Source of the DNA: SIG607 sp036307305
GTDB lineage: Bacteria; Bacillota; Clostridia; Oscillospirales; Acutalibacteraceae
DNA: 64,000 bases
NCBI GenBank assembly: GCA_036307305.1
Contig: JAXJXV010000010.1
Span: 62,001-126,000, forward strand
Direction: 5' to 3'
Shown here: positions 1-8,610 of the stretch, piece after piece
How the letters are laid out: each line of letters begins with the position of its first letter
Position numbering within the stretch: position 1 is the stretch's first letter
The notes under the pieces: generated by a model
What the model saw: the letters and a program-made list of their open reading frames with translations, nothing else
Databases searched by the model: none
What the model was told of the DNA's origin: nothing
Translations under genes and position numbers: made by a program

Positions 1-1712
1 CACTTGACGTTGTACTTGAAAAGTTTGACGAAGCTAAAGGCGAATGGGTAACCGCTGAAGGAGAAACACTTAAGTGGATCACCACTGACGCAGTTGACAA
101 CGTTTTTTGGGAACCCGGCTGCACATACAAGCTCCCCAAACTTCGCGTTCGCAACGCTGGTAACTTAGCACTTAAGTATGAGGTAGAAATTACCGCTCTT
201 AAGGGCGACGCTAAATTACTTGAAGTTATTGAATTCACTGGCTTGCCCACCAATGCAACCTTAACTGCAGGTGCTGCTAACGAATTCCAAATCGAAGGTC
301 ATATGGCTGAAGAAGCTGGCAACGAATATCAAAACCTTAAGATTGATAACATTGCTATCACTGTTTATGCTACTCAGCTTGCTTATGAATCTGACTCTTA
401 CGGCCCCGACTATGACGAAGAAGCTGTAATCGGCACTTATATCGAACTTGGCGAAGGCGAAGACCTTCTTGCTGCATTAGCTTCTGCTGAAGCTGGCAAG
501 CCTGTTACCATTAAGTTAATGGGCAACGTTGAATGGCCTACCGAAGGTCACCACGGTGAAAACGACATTACTCCTGCTTCTGCTATTGTAATTAACGGTA
601 ACGGCTACACCATTACTGCTACAGGCGCTGGCGTAACTCCTATTGGCGATACCGAAGCTCCCATGACACTTAAAAACGTTAAAATCGTTGATAATTCAGT
701 TTCTTACAAAGAAAATGCTTGGGAATTTACTTACCTTGAAGTTGGCGGCACAAAGCTTAACTGCGAAAACGTAACCTTCGCTGATGAAATTCAGTTTGGT
801 ACTAACGCAACCTTCACAAACTGCACCTTCGAAAGCAACGAAGAAAGTGTTTATGCAGTTTGGGTTGAAGATGGCAATGCAACCTTCATCAACTGTGCTT
901 TCACCGGTTACAGAGGTATTAAGGTACACGAAGCCTACGGTTCAGAAGTTAAGACTGTTGTAGTTGATAACTGCACCTTCAAGAACATCACTAAGAAGCC
1001 CGGTATGGCTATTGGTACCTTAAATGCTGATACCACCGTTTCTATTACTGATAGCACCTTTATCAATTGCCAAGCAGGCGATCAAGGTCTTTACATTTAC
1101 GAAACCGATACTGATGTAACCACCTTCAAGTTTGTAAATGTGAACAACACAATTGCTACAGGCGTTTCCAATAATACAGAACTTAAAGATGCTATTGCTG
1201 CAGGTGAAGACACTATCGTCCTTGGCGGAGGTGAATATTCTCTTCCCACACTTGCTAATACAGAAGGCGTTACTATCATAGGTGCCGAAGGTGCTACAAT
1301 CGGTGGCGACTCCGCTTCCACCGGTTTTGGTGGCAACTTCGGTAAGAATACTACCATCAAGAACGTAACCTTCGCCGGCACTTCCAACGGTGTTCGTTAT
1401 TCTTATGCTCAGGGTGGCACTACCGTTTTTGAAAACTGCACCTTCGCAGGTGACACCATGTACGGATTCCACATTGATGAGTCCGAAGGTGCTACATTTA
1501 TATTTAATGACTGCACATTCTCCGGCTTCAATGCATTCGCAAGCGACCTCGTAAAGGTTACTTTCAACAATTGCACATTCCTTCACAACGGCAACTACGG
1601 CCATACAAACATCTGGTCTATAGGTGAGTTTAACGGCTGTACATTCGGCGAAGGCGCAACATTTGGTACTCGCGGTAGCGGTGTTATCTATGTTGACGGT
1701 GTAAAGAAATAA
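1..1712 (+). CDS. SipW-type/TasA-like secreted protein with beta-helix region, 5' partial
   Basis: The reading frame is open from base 3, so the true start lies left of the window; the TTG at 243 is internal. The first residues (LDVVLEKFDEAKGEW, then LRVRNAGNLALKYEVEITA) match the mature N-terminal beta-sandwich of the other SipW-type proteins downstream. From about base 560 on, the protein is rich in turns of the form TFxNCTFxxN, which suggests a right-handed parallel beta-helix like pectate-lyase or adhesin folds. There is no anchor motif at the C-terminus, so it is probably a released or fibre-incorporated surface protein. It is the first visible member of a same-strand array. Function as a matrix or adhesin subunit is inferred; enzymatic activity is not evident. 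Confidence 0.75.
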   Translation, partial: LDVVLEKFDEAKGEWVTAEGETLKWITTDAVDNVFWEPGCTYKLPKLRVRNAGNLALKYEVEITALKGDAKLLEVIEFTGLPTNATLTAGAANEFQIEGHMAEEAGNEYQNLKIDNIAITVYATQLAYESDSYGPDYDEEAVIGTYIELGEGEDLLAALASAEAGKPVTIKLMGNVEWPTEGHHGENDITPASAIVINGNGYTITATGAGVTPIGDTEAPMTLKNVKIVDNSVSYKENAWEFTYLEVGGTKLNCENVTFADEIQFGTNATFTNCTFESNEESVYAVWVEDGNATFINCAFTGYRGIKVHEAYGSEVKTVVVDNCTFKNITKKPGMAIGTLNADTTVSITDSTFINCQAGDQGLYIYETDTDVTTFKFVNVNNTIATGVSNNTELKDAIAAGEDTIVLGGGEYSLPTLANTEGVTIIGAEGATIGGDSASTGFGGNFGKNTTIKNVTFAGTSNGVRYSYAQGGTTVFENCTFAGDTMYGFHIDESEGATFIFNDCTFSGFNAFASDLVKVTFNNCTFLHNGNYGHTNIWSIGEFNGCTFGEGATFGTRGSGVIYVDGVKK

Positions 1713-1740
1713 GATTATATTCTATTTAATTTATCACATA

Positions 1741-1836
1741 AGTCCGTCCCAACTCCCTTCGGGGAGTTGGGCGGCAAGCAAAGGGTATGTGCCTTTGATT
1801 ATACTATACGCTTGTACCTTTTGCTTGCCGAGGACT
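1741..1836 (+). other. Structured three-way-junction element, copy 1
   Basis: Bases 1741-1745 (AGTCC) pair with 1832-1836 (GGACT). Inside, 1748-1757 and 1762-1771 form a perfect 10-bp stem capped by a TTCG tetraloop, and 1772-1787 pairs with 1815-1830 over 16 bp with one G-U. A diverged copy with conserved pairing lies at 6406-6618. It sits between two SipW-type genes, 66 bases before the next start. It could be a cis-regulatory RNA or a small IS200/IS605-like non-autonomous element; I do not recognise a named family. Confidence 0.6.
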
Positions 1837-1901
1837 GAATCCAAGGCAAAAAGGCACTATTAAAAATTTTACTTTATTCCTTAGAAAAGGAGGTTAGAGC
1901 A

Positions 1902-3419
1902 ATGACTAAAACCAAAAGTACCAAGCGTGCTTTGCTTATGAGCGCTTTGTCACTTCTTATGTGCATTTCTATGCTCATTGGTAGTACGTTCGCCTGGTTT
2001 ACTGATAGCGTTACAAGTGCAAATAACGTTATTCAATCCGGTACATTAGATGTTGTTCTCGAGTATAAGACGAATTGGGCTGATGATTGGGCTCCTGTTG
2101 ATGAAACCACCAAGATCTTCAAAGATGGTGCGCTTTATGAGCCTGGATATACCGAGGTTGTGTATTTGAGAGTATCTAATGCGGGGTCATTAGCGCTTAA
2201 GTATATGCTTTCGTTAAATATTGATAATGATAAAAAATCAATAAACGTATACGGTGACGAATTCAGAATTACCGACTATCTTTACGTTGGCACCTACATT
2301 CAGGATGAATACCACGACGGCTTCAACTATGCTAACATTCTTATGCCTGCACTTTTTGGCACCCGTGAAAGCGCATTAAGCAACGTAACACTTACCACAC
2401 TTAAGGAAGCTAAATCTGTTATTTGTAAAAACAGGCCCATTCTTCCCGGTGAAGATACCGCACAGGTAGTTGCAATTGTTCTTACAATGCCTGAAACGGT
2501 TGGCAATGAAGCAAATACAATGCCCGGTGAAAAGGCACCCACTGTTGATATTGGCATAAACTTATTTGCAACCCAATACACCCATGAAAATGATAGCTTT
2601 GACAATCAATACGATGCCGACGCTTTCTTGGGTCAGGTACACGATATTTATGACCTTACAACCCTTCAAAAAGCATTTGAAGACGGCGGCATGGGCAGAA
2701 TTGTAAATATGTACATTGAAGGTGTTAATGAAGAGCTTGCTAAGGATAACAGCCTTATCCTTAATATGAACACCTCCACACTTGTGAAGGAGCAAGATGC
2801 CCCATACGCAATTGTTAACTATGGTGACCTTACAATTAAAGGTGAGGGTACAATTCGTTCTGAAATGCACGGTTCTATCGAAAACCACGGCAACCTTACC
2901 GTTGAAAGCTTGAATATTTTTGTAACCGGCGAAAAATACGGCTTCCACGTTAAAAAAGGCGAGGTTACGATTAACGACCTTACTTTACACGCTGAACGCG
3001 GTGGCATAAACGTACAAGGTGGCTTATGTACTATCAACAGTGCAAAGGTAACTACAACCAATTACAAAACAAATACCGGCTATTTTGTATATACTGCCAG
3101 CTATGATCCAAACAATAAAGCCGAGGTTGTTATTAACGATGGCGATTTCAGATATGCGGGAACCTATGCAAAGCATCGTGTTCTTTGCTCTCAGGGTAAT
3201 GCACTCATTACTGTAAATGGCGGTACCTTCGGCAAGGGCGGAAGTAATGCATCTTCAGTGTGGTTGAATGCATTTGACGGCGGCAAAATTGTAATTAACG
3301 GCGGCACCTTTGAATTCGACCCCACTAGGTATCTTAGTGAAGATATTACTCTTGGCGAAGGCTGCAAGGTTGAAATAGACGAAAACGGTTGGTGGAATGT
3401 TTCTAAGATCGCAGGATAA
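1902..3419 (+). CDS. SipW-type signal peptide protein with beta-helix-like C-terminus
   Basis: 505 aa, started at ATG 1902 behind a strong AAAGGAGG site. Residues 1-31 form a SipW-dependent signal peptide: a basic start, a hydrophobic core and GSTFA-WFTD, with cleavage expected after A31. About residues 35-215 resemble the TasA/camelysin beta-sandwich (EPGYTEVVYLRVSNAGSLA). The rest carries short repeated strands with NGG and GGIN turns that suggest a parallel beta-helix. SipW-type substrates need a dedicated signal peptidase, and none is in the window. The next gene follows after 12 bases, so the two are probably co-transcribed. The role is probably extracellular matrix or adhesin; this is inference from the family. 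Confidence 0.8.
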   Translation: MTKTKSTKRALLMSALSLLMCISMLIGSTFAWFTDSVTSANNVIQSGTLDVVLEYKTNWADDWAPVDETTKIFKDGALYEPGYTEVVYLRVSNAGSLALKYMLSLNIDNDKKSINVYGDEFRITDYLYVGTYIQDEYHDGFNYANILMPALFGTRESALSNVTLTTLKEAKSVICKNRPILPGEDTAQVVAIVLTMPETVGNEANTMPGEKAPTVDIGINLFATQYTHENDSFDNQYDADAFLGQVHDIYDLTTLQKAFEDGGMGRIVNMYIEGVNEELAKDNSLILNMNTSTLVKEQDAPYAIVNYGDLTIKGEGTIRSEMHGSIENHGNLTVESLNIFVTGEKYGFHVKKGEVTINDLTLHAERGGINVQGGLCTINSAKVTTTNYKTNTGYFVYTASYDPNNKAEVVINDGDFRYAGTYAKHRVLCSQGNALITVNGGTFGKGGSNASSVWLNAFDGGKIVINGGTFEFDPTRYLSEDITLGEGCKVEIDENGWWNVSKIAG

Positions 3420-3431
3420 GGAGGGAATGAC

Positions 3432-6380
3432 ATGACTAAGACAAAGAAATCTTTGTTAATGAGAGCCATTTCTTTGCTTCTTTGCATCAGTATGCTGATT
3501 GGTAGTACGTTTGCCTGGTTTACCGATTCCGTTACCAGCGCAGGCAACAAAATCCAATCCGGTACACTGAAAGTTGATCTTGAACTTCTTGACAAAGAAA
3601 CCGGCAAATGGAACTCTCTGAAAGATACGAAGGCTCCTATTTTCAACTATGACAAGTGGGAACCTGGATATGTTGATACCAAGGTTTTGAAGGTTGAAAA
3701 CGAAGGTAACCTTGCACTTAAATGGGTTGCAAAGTTCTATTCCGAAAAGCAGCTTTCTATCCTTGCGGACGTTATTGACGTTTACGTTCGTCCCAGTGAT
3801 AGCGAAATTGGTTACCCCGCAAACCGCAGCCTTGAAGGCTATACCTGTGTTGGTAGCTTGAAAACCTTTATTAATTCAATTGAAGAAACCACACAAGGCA
3901 CCTTAGAAGCTAAAGAAGCTGCCTACCTTGGCATTGCTTTAAAAATGCGCGAGGAAGCCGGCAACGAATACCAAAACCTTTCACTTGGCGGCGCGTTCGA
4001 TATCCGCATTTTTGCAACACAGCACACCTCCGAATCGGACAGCTTTGGTAATCAGTACGATAAAAATTCCTTGTTTGAAGATTTTGTAGATAAAAGCATA
4101 TTAACCTCGCAGGGTAAATATTTAAACGACGGTGCAGATTCGGTTAATTTTTCAATTTACCATAAGGGTGTAAAAATTGTTGCGGCAAGTGTTCCTGCAA
4201 GCGCAATTGCTAATAAGGATAAGCCCGTAACCATTACTATCCGCGCGATTGATTCTTATATTGAAGCGGGTGAAAACACCCAAAGCTTTGCTTACGATAT
4301 TGACGTAACTAACTTAAAATCAAACCTTAAGGGTGACCAGCTTGTAACAGTTGTTATTGCTGCACCTAAGGGTCTTGCATCAATCAAAGCATACCATAAA
4401 AACGAATTGCTTACCGACGCCGTTTATGACGAGGTTGAAGGTACTATAACCTTCAAAACTGCAAGCTTCAGCCCGTTTGCAGTTGCAGCGGATATTGTTA
4501 CAGTTGAAACTTTTGAAGACCTTCAAACTGCGATGCAAAATGATGGCGCGAATATTGCTTTGGGCAAGGATATCAAAGTTGAGAGCATCCCACGTGATAA
4601 AAAACATGCATATCCTAATAGCGATAATCCTAAGTACTACAACGGTATTAAGGTTAAAGGCAAAAACGTTTCACTTGACCTTAACGGCAAAGGTATTACC
4701 GTTTCTTGTGGACAGGGCTACAATGACCACGATGACGTTGGCGCATTGTTCTTCGTTGCAGAAAAGGGAAGCTTAAATATTAACGATAGTGTCGGAACTG
4801 GTTATATCAAAATGGAAAGCTCAATCTATGCAGTATGGGCACCCTTTAATGATGGTGAATCTTACTTAGATATTAACGGTGGTATTTTCATCGCTGACTC
4901 TTACGCAGGCGACCCTGTAGGTACACCGGTTGACAGTCAAGGTAATTATGACCCCGTAAACGGCACAATGACTAATGCACAAGAAGGCGCCAACCGTGCC
5001 CTTATTTATGCAGGTCATGGCGGTAACATTAACGTTTACGGTGGTTACTTCCTTTATAATAATACTCTTAATGATAAATCTAACCGTAACAACGGTGCTT
5101 TCAATGCGAAGGATTATTATGAAGATGGTGCCCTTATTACAATTCATGAGGGTGTATACCTTAGCAATGAAAGTTACCGTCAAGACCCTTATCGTAACCT
5201 TCAAACAAATCCATCCTATGATGATTATTCAGTTGTTTTGTCACAGTATGGCGAAATTTCAGAAACTACTGTTACTGAGACTATAAAAATAGTTGAGGAT
5301 GGTATAGAAAAAGAAATCACTCTTGACTGGTATAAAGTTGTACCGAATTATAAATATAAAATTACTTTTATGAATGCGGATGGTACAGAAGTACTTGATA
5401 CACAGTATATTGGTAAAGATGAAGGTATTGTATATTTAAGCGATAAGTATGAAGACACTAGTTGTATAGATAAAGATGCTAAATCCAAACTTACAGGTGA
5501 ATATGTAACATATTTTGACGGTTGGACAAACGCTGCATCTGAAAAAGTTACTGAAATTGGTGCAAACAACGATAAGAATATTGTTCTATATCCAAAGCTC
5601 GCTGATAAATACACAGTTCGTTGGCTTGACGAAGACGGTAATGTAAAAGCGACTGCGCAAACTTCAGTCAATAAGCCGAAGTATATCAATGTAAAGGAGT
5701 TTGAGCCCACTGATACTGCCTCAAAATACGATAATATGAAATTTGACCATTGGGAAGTTCGCGAGGTTGGTACTAACGGAAAGATAACTTATACTGCCAT
5801 TTCTGATAATTATTCAATAGCAAAAGATATTACTCTTTACCCCTATTATGTGTATGGTGGTGGTCTTGGCTTGACACCCCACGATGAAGATGGTGACGGT
5901 AGACCTGAATATTATACAGTGGAAGCGGTAGGTGGCCTTAATGGAATATTAACGATTCCGGGGGATGTTAACGACATACCAGTAACAACTATCACAGACC
6001 TTTCAAGTGATTTGGTTAATGGTTTATTTGGTGGCGGTATTAATACCATAATAATTGAAGAAGGCGTTAAAGAAATTGGTAGTAAAGCTTTCGCAGGAAC
6101 TGCAGGCTTGAATTACGTTGAAGTTCCTACTTCCGTTACAAATATCGGTGCGAATGCATTCTCTTCCAGTTTCGGAGTGTTTATATCGAAAAAAGTTACG
6201 ATAAAATATGCCGGTACTTGGGCCGAATGGCAGGCTGCTTGTGGTGGTGCAAATTCGGATTCTGACTGGGATAGCGGTCTTGATGATGGATCAAAGGTTG
6301 AATGTAGCGATGCAACTTACGTCCTGGAGACCAACGGGCTTGTTTACGATCACACCTGGTCTGACTGGAAAAAACAGTAA
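3432..6380 (+). CDS. Large SipW-type surface protein with InlB-like and BspA-type LRR regions
   Basis: 982 aa. ATG 3432 follows AAGGAGGG. The signal peptide (cleavage expected after A28, STFA-WFTD) is nearly identical to that of the preceding gene, so they are paralogues. The N-terminal third is a TasA-like domain, followed by a short segment ending in FKTASFSPFAVAAD, as seen at the end of bacterial Ig-like modules. About residues 355-600 look like a beta-helix. Residues from about 640 to 800 contain InlB B-repeat-like units (ITFMNADG, YFDGWT, VRWLDEDG). The last 120 residues carry leucine-rich motifs of the BspA type (IIIEEGVKEIGSKAFAGTAG). There is no sortase motif. It is likely the largest adhesin of this array. 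Confidence 0.8.
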   Translation: MTKTKKSLLMRAISLLLCISMLIGSTFAWFTDSVTSAGNKIQSGTLKVDLELLDKETGKWNSLKDTKAPIFNYDKWEPGYVDTKVLKVENEGNLALKWVAKFYSEKQLSILADVIDVYVRPSDSEIGYPANRSLEGYTCVGSLKTFINSIEETTQGTLEAKEAAYLGIALKMREEAGNEYQNLSLGGAFDIRIFATQHTSESDSFGNQYDKNSLFEDFVDKSILTSQGKYLNDGADSVNFSIYHKGVKIVAASVPASAIANKDKPVTITIRAIDSYIEAGENTQSFAYDIDVTNLKSNLKGDQLVTVVIAAPKGLASIKAYHKNELLTDAVYDEVEGTITFKTASFSPFAVAADIVTVETFEDLQTAMQNDGANIALGKDIKVESIPRDKKHAYPNSDNPKYYNGIKVKGKNVSLDLNGKGITVSCGQGYNDHDDVGALFFVAEKGSLNINDSVGTGYIKMESSIYAVWAPFNDGESYLDINGGIFIADSYAGDPVGTPVDSQGNYDPVNGTMTNAQEGANRALIYAGHGGNINVYGGYFLYNNTLNDKSNRNNGAFNAKDYYEDGALITIHEGVYLSNESYRQDPYRNLQTNPSYDDYSVVLSQYGEISETTVTETIKIVEDGIEKEITLDWYKVVPNYKYKITFMNADGTEVLDTQYIGKDEGIVYLSDKYEDTSCIDKDAKSKLTGEYVTYFDGWTNAASEKVTEIGANNDKNIVLYPKLADKYTVRWLDEDGNVKATAQTSVNKPKYINVKEFEPTDTASKYDNMKFDHWEVREVGTNGKITYTAISDNYSIAKDITLYPYYVYGGGLGLTPHDEDGDGRPEYYTVEAVGGLNGILTIPGDVNDIPVTTITDLSSDLVNGLFGGGINTIIIEEGVKEIGSKAFAGTAGLNYVEVPTSVTNIGANAFSSSFGVFISKKVTIKYAGTWAEWQAACGGANSDSDWDSGLDDGSKVECSDATYVLETNGLVYDHTWSDWKKQ

Positions 6381-6405
6381 TATTTACAAAATTCTTATTT
6401 ATTAA

Positions 6406-6618
6406 AGTCCGTCCTATCCCCTTGTGGGATGGGCGGCAATCAAAGGGCAAAAATGCTCCGCATTTTGAGGTAATAAGTAAGAAGTAAAAGTGAAAAAGTA
6501 AGGTGTCGGCAAAGCCGATGATATATAAATTCGTGCCGAAGGCACACCTAACTTATTACCCATTCACTATTACTTATTACTTTAAAGCTGCTTTGCAGTT
6601 TTTGTCTTTTGATTGCTG
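6406..6618 (+). other. Structured three-way-junction element, copy 2, with an insertion in one loop
   Basis: This copy repeats the architecture of 1741-1836. AGTCC starts at 6406, an 8-bp stem pairs 6413-6420 with 6426-6433, and a stem of about 20 bp pairs 6434-6453 with 6599-6618, with several G-C to G-U changes that keep pairing. The loop of the long stem holds about 145 extra bases, which include the palindromic repeat at 6470-6580. The partner of the outer AGTCC stem is not preserved. It lies between the third and fourth genes of the surface protein array. Confidence 0.55.
6470..6580. repeat. MITE-like palindromic repeat
   Basis: Perfect 11-bp terminal inverted repeats (GTAATAAGTAA at 6470-6480 and its complement at 6570-6580) enclose AGGTGT/ACACCT arms and two small hairpins (CGGCAAAGCCG, GTGCCGAAGGCAC). 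It has no coding capacity. Short palindromic repeats of this type are common in Clostridia; the copy number in this genome cannot be seen here. Confidence 0.5.
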
Positions 6619-6648
6619 AAAGGCAAAATCTTGTAAAAGGAGGACATT

Positions 6649-7215
6649 ATGTTGGGCAAAATCAAGATTAAAATATTCGTCGTTGCTCTTGTGGCAGCGC
6701 TTATGGCGTTTATCAGTACGTCAACCCTTGCATACTACTCAACTGTCGGAAAAGCCACCAATGTTGTGACCTCCGGTAACATCCAATTTATTATCCACGA
6801 AATGACCGACCAAGGAAAAGAATTTCCGAAAGAGGGCGTTTATATCGTTCCCGGTGATGTTGTTTCCAAAAAGGTCAGTATCGAGAACGATTGCAATCAT
6901 CCCTTCTATCTTCGTGTGAAGATGGTATATGGTGTAGATTCTCAGGAACTTACCTCTGAGGATTGCTTCAAACTCAATATCAATAAGGAATATTGGGTAT
7001 TGCACGACGGTTGGTATTACTATGCCGGCATAGTTAATCCCGGTGAAACCACTCCCGACGTGTTCTCTCATGTTGAGATTGTCGGCTCCAAGGTGGACAA
7101 CAGTTATATTGGCAAAACATTGACGCTTACTGTTAGTGCTCAAGCCGTACAGAGTGAAAATAACCCTATTATCGACGGTAATACCTATACCGCCTCCGGT
7201 TGGCCCGCAGAATAA
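6649..7215 (+). CDS. TasA/camelysin-like SipW-type fibre subunit
   Basis: 188 aa. ATG 6649 follows AAAGGAGG. The signal peptide covers residues 1-28 (FISTSTLA-YYST), the SipW-type pattern with an aromatic pair after the cleavage site. The remaining 160 residues form one beta-rich domain of TasA/camelysin size (GDVVSKKVSIENDCNHPFYLRVKM). There is no extra C-terminal module, unlike the three upstream genes, so this could be the main or a minor fibre subunit. It starts a tight run of four genes spaced 13 to 36 bases apart, which looks like one operon. The assignment to the TasA family is from sequence style, not from a search. Confidence 0.75.
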   Translation: MLGKIKIKIFVVALVAALMAFISTSTLAYYSTVGKATNVVTSGNIQFIIHEMTDQGKEFPKEGVYIVPGDVVSKKVSIENDCNHPFYLRVKMVYGVDSQELTSEDCFKLNINKEYWVLHDGWYYYAGIVNPGETTPDVFSHVEIVGSKVDNSYIGKTLTLTVSAQAVQSENNPIIDGNTYTASGWPAE

Positions 7216-7228
7216 GGAGGATGTGTAG

Positions 7229-7903
7229 ATGAAAAAGATTATAACTTTAATTGTTGTTTTGATCGTTGCTCTGTCCTCTGTTCTGCCTGTGTATGCAGCA
7301 GATGGCAAGGTGACTTACAGTGGGAATGCAGGAAATTTTGTATTTGAACCCGGCAGCGATCATTCATTGACAGATCTGTTTCCAAACTTTAAGGACGTTA
7401 TGCCCGGTGATACCTTAACGCAGCAAATCACCGTAAGAAATAATGCGGATAACAAGGTTAAGGTAAAGATCTATATTCGCTCCCTCGGAGCGCATGAGGA
7501 TTCTGTAGATTTCCTTTCGCAGCTTGGATTAAAGGTTTCCAAGAGTGAAGAAAACAAAATGGCATATATGTTTGATGCCAAAGCGAATGAGACCGCACAG
7601 CTGGACCGCTGGGTATGCCTGGGTACTCTCTATTCGGGCGGTGAGGTTAACTTAGACGTGACCTTAACTGTGCCCGTTGAATTAGATAACGAATTTCAAA
7701 ACGATGTAGGTTATCTTGATTGGGAATTTATGATCGAAGAGTTCCCTATTGAAGAGAGCGATCCCAAACCGCCGCAGACCGGCGATAATTCCCATATGGG
7801 ATTATGGTTTGCTCTCATGATCGGTTCACTTACTATGTTAATTATTCTTTTGTTCTGGCGTAAAAAGGATAAGGAGAACGAAGAAAACGCCGTACAGCGC
7901 TGA
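7229..7903 (+). CDS. Wall-anchored TasA-operon protein with PPQTG sortase-like motif
   Basis: 224 aa. ATG 7229 follows AAGGAGG. Residues 1-23 are an ordinary Sec signal peptide (LSSVLPVYA-ADG), not a SipW type. The middle is a beta-sandwich with VMPGDTLTQQITVRNNADNKVKV, resembling pilin-like or DUF11-type surface domains. The C-terminus has PPQTG at about residue 181, a hydrophobic segment and a basic tail (WRKKDKE), which is the sortase sorting-signal layout with P replacing L in the usual LPXTG. It is the only member of the block with an anchor, so it could tether the fibre to the wall. No sortase gene is present in the window. Confidence 0.75.
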   Translation: MKKIITLIVVLIVALSSVLPVYAADGKVTYSGNAGNFVFEPGSDHSLTDLFPNFKDVMPGDTLTQQITVRNNADNKVKVKIYIRSLGAHEDSVDFLSQLGLKVSKSEENKMAYMFDAKANETAQLDRWVCLGTLYSGGEVNLDVTLTVPVELDNEFQNDVGYLDWEFMIEEFPIEESDPKPPQTGDNSHMGLWFALMIGSLTMLIILLFWRKKDKENEENAVQR

Positions 7904-7920
7904 TTAAGGAGGAATAAGGC

Positions 7921-8574
7921 GTGAATACCCAAGCAAAGAAAACACCCTACAAACGAATAGCCTTAGCCCTCAGCTTGTGTGCATTGCTTATTTGGGCAAT
8001 CCTTGGCACAGGCGCATCGCTGGCATGGTTTACTGATACCTCTCCCGAAATCAACAATATTTTCCACTTTTCGGAATTCGACTTGGTGGTATCCCATCGT
8101 TTAACTGATGGCAAATGGGAAGAGGTTGACAGTAAGACAAAAATCTTTGACGAAGAAGCTCTTTATGAGCCAGGCTACGTGCAGGTTGTATATCTAAAAG
8201 TAGAAAACAAAGGCACGGTTCCCTTTAAGTTCGATACAGCAGTTAATGTCAATGGTTGTATCAAAGCAACCAATGTATTCGGTCAGCCTTTTATGTTGCA
8301 AGAATATTTGAAATTTGGCCTTGCGACCGCTGATACCGAAGAAGAAATGAAAAACAGTATTCCTAACCGAAACACAGCGGTAGAGATTGCTAACGAACCT
8401 CTCCACAAATACTACAAAAGCGGTAGTTTTGAATTGGCACCGGGAGGCACTAAATATATCGCATTGATCGTCCGTATGCCCGAAGAAGTTGGTAATGTTG
8501 CGAACTATCGTGGCGACACAGTACCTAAAGTAGAACTGGGCATTACCGTTAAAGCAGATCAAATTACAGACTAA
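7921..8574 (+). CDS. SipW-type TasA-like secreted protein
   Basis: 217 aa. GTG start at 7921 behind AAGGAGGAATAAGGC; no better ATG exists in frame. The SipW-type signal peptide ends near A35 (GASLA-WFTDTSPEINN), which closely matches the signal region of the genes at 1902 and 3432. The mature part contains EEALYEPGYVQVVYLKVENKGTVPFKF, nearly the same motif as the gene at 1902, so it is a paralogue trimmed to the TasA-like domain alone. It probably serves as a fibre subunit or initiator. Gene order suggests the same transcript as 6649 and 7229. Confidence 0.75.
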   Translation: MNTQAKKTPYKRIALALSLCALLIWAILGTGASLAWFTDTSPEINNIFHFSEFDLVVSHRLTDGKWEEVDSKTKIFDEEALYEPGYVQVVYLKVENKGTVPFKFDTAVNVNGCIKATNVFGQPFMLQEYLKFGLATADTEEEMKNSIPNRNTAVEIANEPLHKYYKSGSFELAPGGTKYIALIVRMPEEVGNVANYRGDTVPKVELGITVKADQITD

Positions 8575-8610
8575 ATTACCACAGCGAATTTTTGAAAGGA
8601 GGACGATAGT

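Noticed and set aside
1020..1604. 194-aa minus-strand ORF inside the first surface protein gene
   Set aside because: Composition mirrors the repetitive plus-strand gene and it has no start signal.
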